Assembly (NCBI GenBank): GCA_963843385.1 | Contig: CAWJJY010000009.1 | Coordinates: forward strand, 18,811-82,810 | Direction: 5' to 3' | Source of the DNA: CAVOHU01 sp963843385 | GTDB lineage: Bacteria > Acidobacteriota > Vicinamibacteria > Vicinamibacterales > JAKQTR01 | Length of the DNA: 64,000 nt | Part shown: piece by piece, positions 9,277 to 18,027 of the stretch | How the letters are laid out: the number at the start of each line of letters is the position of its first letter | Numbering within the stretch: the first letter of the stretch is position 1 | The notes under the pieces: model-generated | The model's database searches: none | Told to the model about the DNA's origin: nothing | What the model saw: the letters and a program-made list of their open reading frames with translations, nothing else | Made by a program: the position numbers and the translations under genes

Positions 9277-12200
9277 GACTCGATCTCTCCGAGAACCGTG
9301 TTCATCGTGGCGACCAGCATGTCCGCATCGGCCTCGCTGAAGGGCAGCGGCGGCTTGATCTTCAGAACGTTGTGGAATGGACCGTCGGTGCTCACGAGCA
9401 CGCCGCCATCCCGCATGCGGTTTGCGACGTAGGATGCCTCCTGACCTGCCGGCTCGAGCGTGCCGCGATCGCGCACGAGTTCGACGCCGGCGAACAGTCC
9501 AAGCCCTCGCACGTCGCCAATCAACGGGTGCTTCGGCACGAGGTCGCGCAGGCCCGCCAGGAGATGCCGGCCGACCCGGCCCGCGCGTTCCTGGAGCCGC
9601 TCCTCCTCCATGACGTCGAGGACCGCCATGCCGATCGCGCACGACACCGGGTTGCCGCCGAACGTGTTGAAGTACTCCATGCCGTTGGCAAACGCGGCTG
9701 CGATCTCCGCGGTGGTCACCACGGCGCCGAGCGGATGGCCATTGCCGATCGGCTTTCCCATCGTGACGATGTCGGGTACCACGCCTTGAGTCTGGAAGGC
9801 CCAGAACGAGGTCCCGGCGCGACCGAACCCGACCTGGACCTCGTCGGCGATGCACACGCCGCCGGCCTCGCGAACGTGGCGGTACGCCTCGCGCAGGTAG
9901 CCATCTGGCAGCACGATCTGCCCGGCACAGCTCAGCATCGATTCCGCGATGAATGCCCCGGCCCGCGTGCCCCGCTTGCCGAGTTCTCGTATGGCCTCGG
10001 CAACGTGCGCGGCGTAGCGGGCGCCCGCATCCGGGCTGCCTGCGCGGACCTGGCCGCGGTATACGTCAGGAGTCGGAACGACGGCCACGTGCGCCGGGGC
10101 GCCCGATCCGCCGGGACCGTTGAACTTGTAGGGACTGACGTCGACCAGGCCCGACGTGTTTCCGTGGTAGCCGGCGTCGACCACGATCGTGCCGGGGCTT
10201 CCGGTGCGCGCGCGCGCCAGGCGCAACGCCAGCTCGTTGGCTTCGCTGCCGGAGTTGACGAAGAAACAGACACGCAGCGGCTCGGGCAGCGTTTCACAGA
10301 GCCGGGCGGCATAACGCACGAGGTAGTCGTGCAGGTACCGCGTGTTGGTGTTCAGCACGCCCATCTGCCTCGCCCCGGCCTCGACCACCGTCGGGTGACA
10401 GTGCCCGACGTGCGGCACGTTGTTGACCGCGTCGAGGTACGCCCGGCCGTCCTCGTCGTAGAGGTACTGCATGAAGCCGCGGACGATCTTCAGCGGCCGT
10501 CGATACGACACACTGAGGGACGGGCTGACATGCTTGGCGCGTGACTCGAGCACCTCGGCGATCGTCATGCTCTCGCGCCTGCCGGACACAGCGGGTATGA
10601 GCGTGACGAGATTGGGATCCGGGGACAGGCTGAGCCACACATCGCGGTCCTCCGGGCAGGCGACGCCCGGGAAGTCGCCGGTTCGATCGAGCATGTCGGT
10701 GATGACCTGGAAGTGCAGGTGCGGCGGCCAGCCGCCGTTCACCGTGTGATCGCCCACTTCTCCCAGCCGGGATCCACGCGAAACCGGCCTGCCCTGGTGC
10801 AGCCAGTTCAGCGAATTCAGCGACAGGTGCCCGTAGAGCGTGTAGAAGGCGGGGTGCTCGTCGGTGGCGGCATGCTCCAGGACGATCGTGGGCCCGTAGT
10901 CGAGCGGTCCGGTGTTGTTCGCGAAGCTGTGCACAACCCCGTCGAGCGGGGCGCTCACGGCCCTGCCCGGTTCGACGAACAGGTCGAGGCCGAGATGGAC
11001 GGTTCGCCACCGGGGACGGTCATTGCCCGCCACACGGAAGATCTCGCTGGAGTAGAACGCCCGGGCTTCGTTGTACCGGCCGATGCCGACCGATGCGCCG
11101 GCCTGCTGCATCCGGCCGGTCACCTCGTGCGTGAACCGGTGAGGATTCGCCCAGAGGACAGGCGTGCCAGCCTCATGGCTCGCCACACTCAGATCGAGAA
11201 CACGAATGACCGCCTCGCGCGGATCCGGCTCGAGCACCGGCCCGATCAGATCGGCGCGCTGCGTCAACCAGGCGGTGACGGCGGCCGTGTCCGGATTGGC
11301 CGGAAGCCCGCACGCCGCCCGGAATGTGTAGCGGGCAAGGCGCGGACACAGCCGATCGAGCTTCTCGAGCAGGTCCCATGCAGGCCGCTCGCTGACCAAC
11401 AGATAAGGATTTCCCGGCTCGGCGTGCCGCTGGAACGCGGAGTTGACGACGCTGACGCAGAGCCGCGCGAGGATGAGCGGGAAGATCAACGCGATCTCGT
11501 CTTCGTCGAGCGGCAGCACGGCGTTGTACCCGCCGACGAGGGCGGCCGCCGCGTGGAGCGGGTCAGGCTTGTCGAGCATGGCATACGCCGCGGCTACCGC
11601 GACCTCTGCGACGGTGACGCTGCGCAGCATGTCCCCGAAGTCAACGACGGCGACCACCTGCCGCAGGTAGGGATCCTCGCCGCCGACAATCACGTTGTGA
11701 TCGTTGGCGTCGTTGTAGATCACGCTCGACCGCAGTTCGGGCAATCGGGGCACGACGTCCCGCTCGTAGCCGTCCAGCATGCGCTCGACCATCGCGCGGC
11801 GAGACTCGTCCTCGATATGGGGCAAATATTCGCGGATCCACCCAGCCTTCCCGATGTCCCACTTGAGCGGTCGAGTGTCCGCCGGATGCGCGAAATCCAT
11901 CAGCGCGCGATCAATGGTGCCGAGCAGGCGGCCGAGGCTGGCGAGCAGGTCATCGGTATGAGGACGGACCTCGGCCAGCACCCGGCCGGGAACGTGGCTC
12001 AACAGGCGGACGAGGTGGGACTGGCCGTCCGGGCCCGTCACCCGCGCCACCAGCCCGCCCGCACTCGTCGGCTGCACCGCCGGAAGCCGGACCGAGGGTT
12101 CGCGCGCGGTTATGTGCTGCAGCGCAAGGGTCTGGAGGTCGATCACCTCGGGCTGCTCGGAGGCGTTGGCGATCTTGAGAACGAACCGGGCGCCGGCGCC

Positions 12201-12335
12201 GGTCGTCAGCAGGAAGTTCTGATCGCGCTCGCTCGGCAGCGGCGACGGGGCCGCCACGATCCCGTAGAGCCGCTCTGCCATCGACGCGGCATCGCCGGTC
12301 GAGAATCGGGGCGGGTCGTGCTTGACGTCGAACAT
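9273..12335 (-). CDS. Fusion enzyme: APH-type kinase, M23 peptidase, class III PLP enzyme
   Basis: 1020 residues. Residues 1-340 are an aminoglycoside-phosphotransferase/choline-kinase fold: YNDANDHNVIV with Asp209 in the catalytic loop, VVDFGDM with metal Asp232. Residues 430-560 are a LytM/M23 peptidase with ligands intact (H447/D451 in HLGLDLF, H539/H541 in HLHFQ). Residues 600-1020 are a class III aminotransferase: SGSEAN at 695-700, DEVQ from Asp831, PLP Lys861 in MGKPIGNGHP. Kinase plus class III PLP domain matches the hydroxylysine or ethanolamine kinase/phospho-lyase pair (HYKK/AGPHD1 and AGXT2L families), so phosphorylation then phospho-elimination of an amino alcohol is inferred. 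The substrate and the M23 role are unknown. The APC permease gene ends 7 bases upstream. Confidence 0.88.
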   Translation of the reverse strand: MFDVKHDPPRFSTGDAASMAERLYGIVAAPSPLPSERDQNFLLTTGAGARFVLKIANASEQPEVIDLQTLALQHITAREPSVRLPAVQPTSAGGLVARVTGPDGQSHLVRLLSHVPGRVLAEVRPHTDDLLASLGRLLGTIDRALMDFAHPADTRPLKWDIGKAGWIREYLPHIEDESRRAMVERMLDGYERDVVPRLPELRSSVIYNDANDHNVIVGGEDPYLRQVVAVVDFGDMLRSVTVAEVAVAAAYAMLDKPDPLHAAAALVGGYNAVLPLDEDEIALIFPLILARLCVSVVNSAFQRHAEPGNPYLLVSERPAWDLLEKLDRLCPRLARYTFRAACGLPANPDTAAVTAWLTQRADLIGPVLEPDPREAVIRVLDLSVASHEAGTPVLWANPHRFTHEVTGRMQQAGASVGIGRYNEARAFYSSEIFRVAGNDRPRWRTVHLGLDLFVEPGRAVSAPLDGVVHSFANNTGPLDYGPTIVLEHAATDEHPAFYTLYGHLSLNSLNWLHQGRPVSRGSRLGEVGDHTVNGGWPPHLHFQVITDMLDRTGDFPGVACPEDRDVWLSLSPDPNLVTLIPAVSGRRESMTIAEVLESRAKHVSPSLSVSYRRPLKIVRGFMQYLYDEDGRAYLDAVNNVPHVGHCHPTVVEAGARQMGVLNTNTRYLHDYLVRYAARLCETLPEPLRVCFFVNSGSEANELALRLARARTGSPGTIVVDAGYHGNTSGLVDVSPYKFNGPGGSGAPAHVAVVPTPDVYRGQVRAGSPDAGARYAAHVAEAIRELGKRGTRAGAFIAESMLSCAGQIVLPDGYLREAYRHVREAGGVCIADEVQVGFGRAGTSFWAFQTQGVVPDIVTMGKPIGNGHPLGAVVTTAEIAAAFANGMEYFNTFGGNPVSCAIGMAVLDVMEEERLQERAGRVGRHLLAGLRDLVPKHPLIGDVRGLGLFAGVELVRDRGTLEPAGQEASYVANRMRDGGVLVSTDGPFHNVLKIKPPLPFSEADADMLVATMNTVLGEIES

Positions 12336-12342
12336 GGTCGCT

Positions 12343-13737
12343 TCAACGGGGCGAAGACGAGGCCCGGCCCCTCTTCGCCAGAGAGTACCCCGCGGCGAGC
12401 ACGAGCATCCACGGGATGGCCGCCTCGAGGGTGATTTTCAGCTCCGGAACCCACCAGGTCGAGAGCAGGATGGCCGCAATCGCGGCTGCGCCGACCGCCG
12501 AGGTTGCGCGCGAGAACGGTACGCGAACCGGCATCGCGTCAGGCTTCTGCCGATCCCAGTGACGACGGAAGGCGAGGTGCGTCACGAAGATCATCAGCCA
12601 CACGAACAAGGCGCCGAACAGCGCGACCCCGAAGAACCAGGCGTACGCCGAGGTCGGCCACGCCGCGCGTACGACGACCGCCACGGCCAGGCCCAGGCTC
12701 GACACGAGCAGCGCGCGAACCGGGGTGCCGTGCGCGTTGACCGCGCCCAGCCAACCCGTGACGAACCCTCCGCGCCCGAGCGAAAACAGGGTGCGTGAGA
12801 TCAGGTACAGATTGGCGTTGGCGCTCGACAGGGCGGCGCTCAGGACGACGACGTTCATCAGGAAGGCGGCGCCCGGGAGGCCCACACCCGTCAGCACCTG
12901 CACGAAGGGACTCTCGCCCACGCCGAGCTGCCGCCACGGAACGAGGGTCACCAGCAGGGCCGTGGTGACGATGTAGATGAGTGACAGGCTGGCGACCAGC
13001 CGCGTAAAGGCGCGCGGGATGGTGCGCTCGGGGTTCTTCGCCTCGCCGGAGGTCACGCCGACGATCTCGACGCCGATGAACGAGTAGATCACGAACGAGA
13101 CGCCGAGGAAGATCCCGGAGAGTCCCATCGGCGCGAGCGCGCCGTGGTCGAACGAGCCGGCACGTCCAGCGCCGAAGAGCAGGCTGGCCCCGAGGCAGAC
13201 GAACAGCACGATCGCCGCGATCTTGATCATCGCGAACCAGTACTCGAACCGGCCGAACGTCCCGATTGACCAGGTGTTCAGGTAGATCAGGGCCGCCGAG
13301 AACACGATCACCCACACCGCCCCCGGCACGCCGGGGAACCAGTAGCCCATGTAGATGGAGACGGCGACCATGTGCCCGCCGGTGGCGACAATCTGCATCA
13401 GCCAGTAGCTCATGCGCACGGCGTACCCGGCAAACGGCGAGATGTAGAGATCGGCGTGCACCCCGAAGGATCCGGCCGTCGGGTGCATGACGCACATCTC
13501 GGTCAGCGCCACGCCAAGCAGCAGCGACACCAGAGCGCCAATGACGTACGAGACGACCACCGCCGGGCCGGCCACCTGGACGGCGAGGCCGCTGCCGAGG
13601 AAGAGGCCCGTGCCGATCGCGCCGCCGATGGCCATCATGGCCTGCTGGCCGGCTGACAGCTCCCGCGCCAGCACCTGTTCGTTGCGGACGCGATCGTCTG
13701 CGCGGAGGTCCCCGCGTCCTCCCGGCGCCAGGCTCAT
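12343..13737 (-). CDS. APC-family amino acid permease
   Basis: 464 residues from the ATG at 13737, whose first bases overlap the stop of the preceding class V gene (ATGA), implying translational coupling. About twelve transmembrane helices. The first has the APC signature AIGGAIGTGLFLGSG; later come SFVIYSFIGVEIVGVTSGEAKNPERTIPRAF and SSANANLYLISRTLFSLG. This resembles the amino acid transporter subfamily (AnsP, CycA, ProY type), so it imports an amino acid or amine with protons. Placement with the kinase/PLP fusion and a class V PLP enzyme suggests it supplies their substrate. Substrate identity is not visible. Confidence 0.9.
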   Translation of the reverse strand: MSLAPGGRGDLRADDRVRNEQVLARELSAGQQAMMAIGGAIGTGLFLGSGLAVQVAGPAVVVSYVIGALVSLLLGVALTEMCVMHPTAGSFGVHADLYISPFAGYAVRMSYWLMQIVATGGHMVAVSIYMGYWFPGVPGAVWVIVFSAALIYLNTWSIGTFGRFEYWFAMIKIAAIVLFVCLGASLLFGAGRAGSFDHGALAPMGLSGIFLGVSFVIYSFIGVEIVGVTSGEAKNPERTIPRAFTRLVASLSLIYIVTTALLVTLVPWRQLGVGESPFVQVLTGVGLPGAAFLMNVVVLSAALSSANANLYLISRTLFSLGRGGFVTGWLGAVNAHGTPVRALLVSSLGLAVAVVVRAAWPTSAYAWFFGVALFGALFVWLMIFVTHLAFRRHWDRQKPDAMPVRVPFSRATSAVGAAAIAAILLSTWWVPELKITLEAAIPWMLVLAAGYSLAKRGRASSSPR

Positions 13738-14930
13738 GTCACCACCGACCGGACCGGCGCGTCGACGTCGTAGTCGCGATCGCGCGCGACGCGCATGAGC
13801 TCCGCCATCACCGCGTCGATCTCGTCGAACCGGTTGTAGAAATGGGGCGAAATGCGGATGCCGACGCCCGGGCGATAGTCGATCACGAAATCGCGCGCCT
13901 TCAGCGCCCGCGCGATGTGCACGGCGTCCGGCACGTCGACGGCGACGGTACCAGCCAGCCGCGCAGGGTCGCGCGCCGCGACGGTCCGGTAGCCGTACCG
14001 GTCCACCAGATCCAGCAGCCGGGAGGTCATCGCCGTCGATTTCGCCCGAATCCGGTCCACGCCTACCGTGGCGATGATGTCGAGCCCGGGAATCGCGGCG
14101 TAGTACGCGGGAATGGCCGGCGTCCCGTTCATCATGCCCATCCCGTCGGTCCGCACGTCGCCATCGTCGATGTCGAATGCGAATGGATGCCTGCGGGCGA
14201 CCCAGCCCGTCAGCCGCGGCTTCGTGTGCGGCCTGATCCAGGGCGCGGTATAGAGAAACGCGCTGCCCGGGCCCCCGCACAGCCATTTGAGACAGCCGCC
14301 GACGAAGAAATCCACGCCGAGCGCCGTGACGTCCACCGGAACAATGCCCGCGGACTGATAGCCGTCGAGGATGACGACCGCTCCGACTTCATGGGCACGT
14401 TGGACGACCGGTTGGGGATCCACGATGTACGAGCTGCGAAAGAGCACGTGTGAGAAGGCAACCGCGAGCGTGGTGTCGTCGACGGCGGCCGCCAGCCGTT
14501 CCCCGGGCACGGACAGATCGTCGAGGCCCTCCACGACCTTCACGTCGAAGCCCAGATCGCGCTGCGCGCGGTACAGGTAGACCATGGACGGAAAGTCCAT
14601 GGCGGTGCACACGATCGTCCTTCGCCGGCCCTCCGGGCGCAGACACGAAAGGGCCACCGCCTCGGCGGTCGTGACGTTCTCGTGCAGGCTGATCGAGCCT
14701 GGCGGCGCCCCGATGATGGCGCCCACGCGGTTGCCGAGCTCGACGGCAAGCTCCCACCACCGCTCCTCCCAGGCGCGCACGCCGCGCGTCGCCCACATCT
14801 CCGCGTACTCGGAGAGCGATCGCGCCGCCCCCCGCGGCATCGCGCCGAGCGAGTTGCTGATCATGTAGATCGAGCGCGACAGGATCGGGAACTCGTCCCG
14901 CCAACGATCGAGATCGTCGAAAGTGTCCAT
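13734..14930 (-). CDS. Class V PLP-dependent enzyme (kynureninase-like)
   Basis: 398 residues from the ATG at 14930. Fold type I class V family. Visible: the substrate-site start YMISNSLGAMP, an SLHENVTTAEA loop that holds PLP phosphate, the Asp pairing with the pyridine nitrogen in ILDGYQSAG, and the PLP Lys in GGCLKWLCGGPG. The LDGYQS and LKWLCGGPG pattern is closest to kynureninase and related beta-lyases or desulfurases, but a kynurenine pathway is not encoded nearby. It leads an apparent operon with the permease and the fusion enzyme. It is divergent from a paralogue at 15041. Confidence 0.85.
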   Translation of the reverse strand: MDTFDDLDRWRDEFPILSRSIYMISNSLGAMPRGAARSLSEYAEMWATRGVRAWEERWWELAVELGNRVGAIIGAPPGSISLHENVTTAEAVALSCLRPEGRRRTIVCTAMDFPSMVYLYRAQRDLGFDVKVVEGLDDLSVPGERLAAAVDDTTLAVAFSHVLFRSSYIVDPQPVVQRAHEVGAVVILDGYQSAGIVPVDVTALGVDFFVGGCLKWLCGGPGSAFLYTAPWIRPHTKPRLTGWVARRHPFAFDIDDGDVRTDGMGMMNGTPAIPAYYAAIPGLDIIATVGVDRIRAKSTAMTSRLLDLVDRYGYRTVAARDPARLAGTVAVDVPDAVHIARALKARDFVIDYRPGVGIRISPHFYNRFDEIDAVMAELMRVARDRDYDVDAPVRSVVT

Positions 14931-15040
14931 GCCACATCGTCCGCGCGGGAGTGGTCGTCCGGTCGGTCGTCTTCGCCGGAGGATCCGGCGCCTCAGGCGT
15001 CGTGCGCGGGTTCTGGCGGTCAGTGTATCATCTGGACCCG

Positions 15041-16195
15041 ATGAGCACATTGAGCCTGGAAGCCTTCCGGGGCAGGTTCCCGCTGCTGTCCCGGAGGGTC
15101 TATGTCAACAGCTGTTCGCAGGGGGCGCTCTCGCTGGATGTCGACCTGGCGATGCGGCAGTTTCTCGAGTCCTGGCACGATCGGGGATCGCCCTGGGACA
15201 CGTGGGTCGAAAAGGTCGAGGCGCTGCGGGCGGCCTTCGCGCGATCGGTTGGCGCCGATCCCGGCGAGATCGCCATCGTGCCGAGTGCCTCTGCCGGCAT
15301 CAGCAGCATCGCCAGCGCGCTGGCGTTCGACAGCCCGCGCAACCGGGTGGTGATGGGAGCCTTCGAGTTTCCGACCATGGCCCACGTCTGGCTTGCCCAG
15401 CAGCACCGGGGCGCCGAGATCGTCTGGGTCGAGGCCAGCCTCCGCGAACTGCCGCCGGAGAACTACGAGAAGGCGATCGACGAGCGCACGCTGATCGTGC
15501 CGGCCGCGCACGTCTGTTTCAGGAACGGGTATCGCCTCGACATCGCCGAGCTGGTGCGCATCAGCCACGAGCGCGGCGCGTACCTGTTCCTCGACGACTA
15601 CCAGCACACCGGGACCTCGCCGCTCGACCTGCACGCGCTGGGCGTGGACTTCATGGTGACCGGCGCGCTGAAGTACTTGATAGGACCGCCGGGCATCGCG
15701 TTCCTCTACGTGCGACAGGGCCTCGCCGGACTGCTGGAGCCGACGGTGACGGGCTGGTTCGGGCGCGTGAATCCGTTTGCGTTCCAGGCGTCTCCTCTCG
15801 ACTGGGCCGCAGACGCCAGGCGCCTCGAGGTCGGCACCCCGACGGTTCCGAACGCCTACGGCGCGCTCGCCGGGCTCGATCTGCTCGCCCAGGTTGGGGC
15901 CGACACGGTTGAACGACGCATCGAGTCCCTTTGCACCGCGTTCATCGACGGTGCGCGTCGAGAGGGATGGGACGTCGTGACGCCGGCCGATCCCCTGCGT
16001 CGCGGGCCGTTGTGCGTGGTACGCAGCCACGACGGCGCCGAGCTGATCCGGCGGCTCGAAACACGGGGGGTGCTCGGATCGGCGCGCGGCAATGCCCTGC
16101 GCGTGTCGTTCCATGCCTACAACACGCCAGCAGATGTCGACGCGGTTCTCGACGCCATGCGGCACGAGGCGGCCCTCATTGCAGGCGTCGCGTAG
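15041..16195 (+). CDS. Class V PLP-dependent enzyme (paralogue of the divergent gene)
   Basis: 384 residues from the ATG at 15041. Same fold and layout as the divergent neighbour: FPLLSRRVYVNSCSQGALS at the start, VPSASAGISS as the phosphate loop, LDDYQHTG with the Asp contacting PLP, and the Schiff-base Lys in TGALKYLIGPPG. Identity to the neighbour is only moderate, so the duplication is old. The reaction may be aminotransferase, beta-lyase or desulfurase; no catalytic Cys loop typical of NifS/IscS is evident. Only about 110 bases separate the two starts, so a shared regulatory region is likely. Confidence 0.82.
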   Translation: MSTLSLEAFRGRFPLLSRRVYVNSCSQGALSLDVDLAMRQFLESWHDRGSPWDTWVEKVEALRAAFARSVGADPGEIAIVPSASAGISSIASALAFDSPRNRVVMGAFEFPTMAHVWLAQQHRGAEIVWVEASLRELPPENYEKAIDERTLIVPAAHVCFRNGYRLDIAELVRISHERGAYLFLDDYQHTGTSPLDLHALGVDFMVTGALKYLIGPPGIAFLYVRQGLAGLLEPTVTGWFGRVNPFAFQASPLDWAADARRLEVGTPTVPNAYGALAGLDLLAQVGADTVERRIESLCTAFIDGARREGWDVVTPADPLRRGPLCVVRSHDGAELIRRLETRGVLGSARGNALRVSFHAYNTPADVDAVLDAMRHEAALIAGVA

Positions 16196-16279
16196 GCGGT
16201 TGCGGCGACCTGGACGTACCGCTCCTACGAATCAGCATGTTGACCTGATGTTCGCATTGTTTCCCGCGAGGTGTCGTTG

Positions 16280-17041
16280 ATGGAGGGTTGGCAGGGCTGG
16301 GACGAGTACGCGCCATTCTACGACTGGGAAAACGCCCAGACGATGGGCCGGCGCGACGTGACGTTCTGGCAGAAGATGGCACGCGGCACGCGCGGCCCGA
16401 TCCTGGAACTGGGTTGCGGGACGGGACGAGTGTCGCTGCCGGCGGCGAGGGTCGGCGCCCGCGTGATCGGGATCGACCGATCGGCGGCGATGCTGGCGCG
16501 GGCCCGCACGCGGCTCCGGCGTTCGAAGCTCGGCGGGCGCCTGCAGCTGGTTCGCGGCGACATCACGGCGCTGCCTTTTCACGATCGCCGCTTTGACTTG
16601 GTCATGGCGCCTTACGGGATCCTCCAGTCACTGCTCGACGATGAGGTCGTCGAGGCCGCGCTGCGGTCGGTGCGCCGCGTGCTGGCGGCTGGCGGGACCT
16701 TCGGCATCGACCTGGTGGCCGATCTGCCGGCCTGGCCGGAGTACCGGAAGCGGCTCAAGTTGCGCGGCCGGCGCGGGGCGGGACAGCGCTCCATTTCGCT
16801 CATCGAGTCGGTGCGCCAGGACCGGGCCGCGCGCCTGACGATCTTCGATCAGGAATTCACCGAGCAGCGCGGGGCGGCGACGCAGGTCCACCGATTCTCG
16901 TTGGCATTTCGCACGCTGTCGATCGAGGAGATGGCGCGACGGCTCGAGCGCGCGGGCTTCCGCGTGAAGGCCGTGCACGGCGATTACGACGGCGGACCGT
17001 GGCGCGAGGGCGCGGACGTGTGGATCGTGCTGGCGGAATAG
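16280..17041 (+). CDS. SAM-dependent class I methyltransferase
   Basis: 253 residues from the ATG at 16280, preceded at six bases by GAGGTG as ribosome site; a GTG at 16271 overlaps that site and is less likely. Rossmann-type methyltransferase: motif I LELGCGTGRVSLPA at about residues 44-57, acidic motif II GIDRSAAML, then GDITALPFHDRRFDLVMA and the post-IV segment AGGTFGIDLV. The small-molecule or lipid substrate is unknown. It follows the class V gene by 84 bases on the same strand and could be its operon partner. Confidence 0.85.
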   Translation: MEGWQGWDEYAPFYDWENAQTMGRRDVTFWQKMARGTRGPILELGCGTGRVSLPAARVGARVIGIDRSAAMLARARTRLRRSKLGGRLQLVRGDITALPFHDRRFDLVMAPYGILQSLLDDEVVEAALRSVRRVLAAGGTFGIDLVADLPAWPEYRKRLKLRGRRGAGQRSISLIESVRQDRAARLTIFDQEFTEQRGAATQVHRFSLAFRTLSIEEMARRLERAGFRVKAVHGDYDGGPWREGADVWIVLAE

Positions 17042-17054
17042 GTGTATCACTTCT

Positions 17055-17104
17055 GGCTGGCGGCTGGCGGCTGGCGGCGGGCGGCTGGAGGCCGCGAGCC
17101 GCAA
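17055..17104 (+). repeat. GGCTGGN heptamer repeat cluster
   Basis: Runs of GGCTGGC, GGCTGGA and degraded units between the methyltransferase stop and the next gene. It belongs to the window-wide CCAGCCN family, here in the complementary orientation. Confidence 0.8.
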
Positions 17105-17130
17105 CCCTGACCGTTTCGTAGAGGTGAACC

Positions 17131-17439
17131 ATGAATGTTCTTGCTGATCTGACTGTCGTGCCCATTGGCGTGGGCGTATCGCTCTCGAAGTACATCGCGG
17201 CGTGCGAGAAGGTCCTCGCCGAAGCCGGCCTGACAACGCGGCTGCACGCCTACGGCACCAACATCGAAGGCGAGTGGGACGCCGTGTTCGCGGCCGTGAA
17301 GCGGTGCCACGAAGTCGTCCACCAGATGGGCGCCCCTCGCATCTCGACGGTGATCAAGCTTGGTACGCGCACCGACCGCGCCCAGACGCTGGACGACAAG
17401 GTCCGAAGCGTCCACGACAAGCTCGAGAGCAGAGCCTGA
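17131..17439 (+). CDS. Thiamine-binding (UPF0045/MTH1187 family) protein
   Basis: 102 residues. Small ferredoxin-like protein: the start LADLTVVPIGVGVSLSKYIA, the middle GTNIEGEWDAVFAAVKRCHE and HQMGAPRISTVIKLGTRTD are typical of the UPF0045/MTH1187 family. Crystal structures of the family show tetramers, and some members bind thiamine. No thiamine genes or TPP riboswitch are seen here, so the ligand is not confirmed. GAGGTG (17120-17125) sits five bases before the ATG. Confidence 0.8.
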   Translation: MNVLADLTVVPIGVGVSLSKYIAACEKVLAEAGLTTRLHAYGTNIEGEWDAVFAAVKRCHEVVHQMGAPRISTVIKLGTRTDRAQTLDDKVRSVHDKLESRA

Positions 17440-18027
17440 TCGAACACGTGTCGAGCTGGCGTTCGGGAAGCGGGATACCCTGACGCCCTCCGCGCGTGTG
17501 TCCATCGACCTCTTCGCGCCGGAGCTGACACGCGACCCAGGGTTCGAAAACGTCGTGCGCCACGCCGACCACGTCGATAGCGCCCAGCTGCGGACCACCC
17601 CCGGCGCGGCGACTTCCGGCCTGAGCCCGATCGCCTCTCGCCAGGCAAACGCATTCCCGGTCGCGTCCCGGTGCTCCTCACCGGGGGCTGACGCGCGTCA
17701 CTTTGGCCGCCTGCGCGGGCCCCGCAGTTGGGGGGCTGCTCGGCGGCCTCGACGTCAACGCCGAGAAGGGGGACATTTCTAACGAGCGTTGACAGTCTGG
17801 AAACTCCCTTCTTGTGAACCCCAGCCGACGGGCATAGAATCGCACCCTCCGCACTCAGGCCTGCCTCATCGGGCGCGTACCGCGCCCGGAGAGGGCGTGC
17901 TCTGGCGGCTTCGCGTCGGGTTTGAATCGGGTGTTCCCCCTCGCCTCGATGACCGATTGGAGGCCGCTCGAGTCCTTTCGCGCCAGCAGAATCCGCTCAT
18001 TCCGATCTTCTGGAGGAGTCTTTTCAC
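17440..18027. other. Long intergenic gap, possibly decayed coding sequence
   Basis: A 588-base stretch without a convincing gene. A plus-strand frame across about 17425-17640 gives a protein-like patch (VELAFGKRDTLTPSARVSID, then LFAPELTRDPGF) but has no plausible start and turns into low-complexity Arg-rich sequence, so a gene remnant is possible. The last 20 bases hold CTGGAGGAGTC, the ribosome site of the next gene. Confidence 0.4.
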
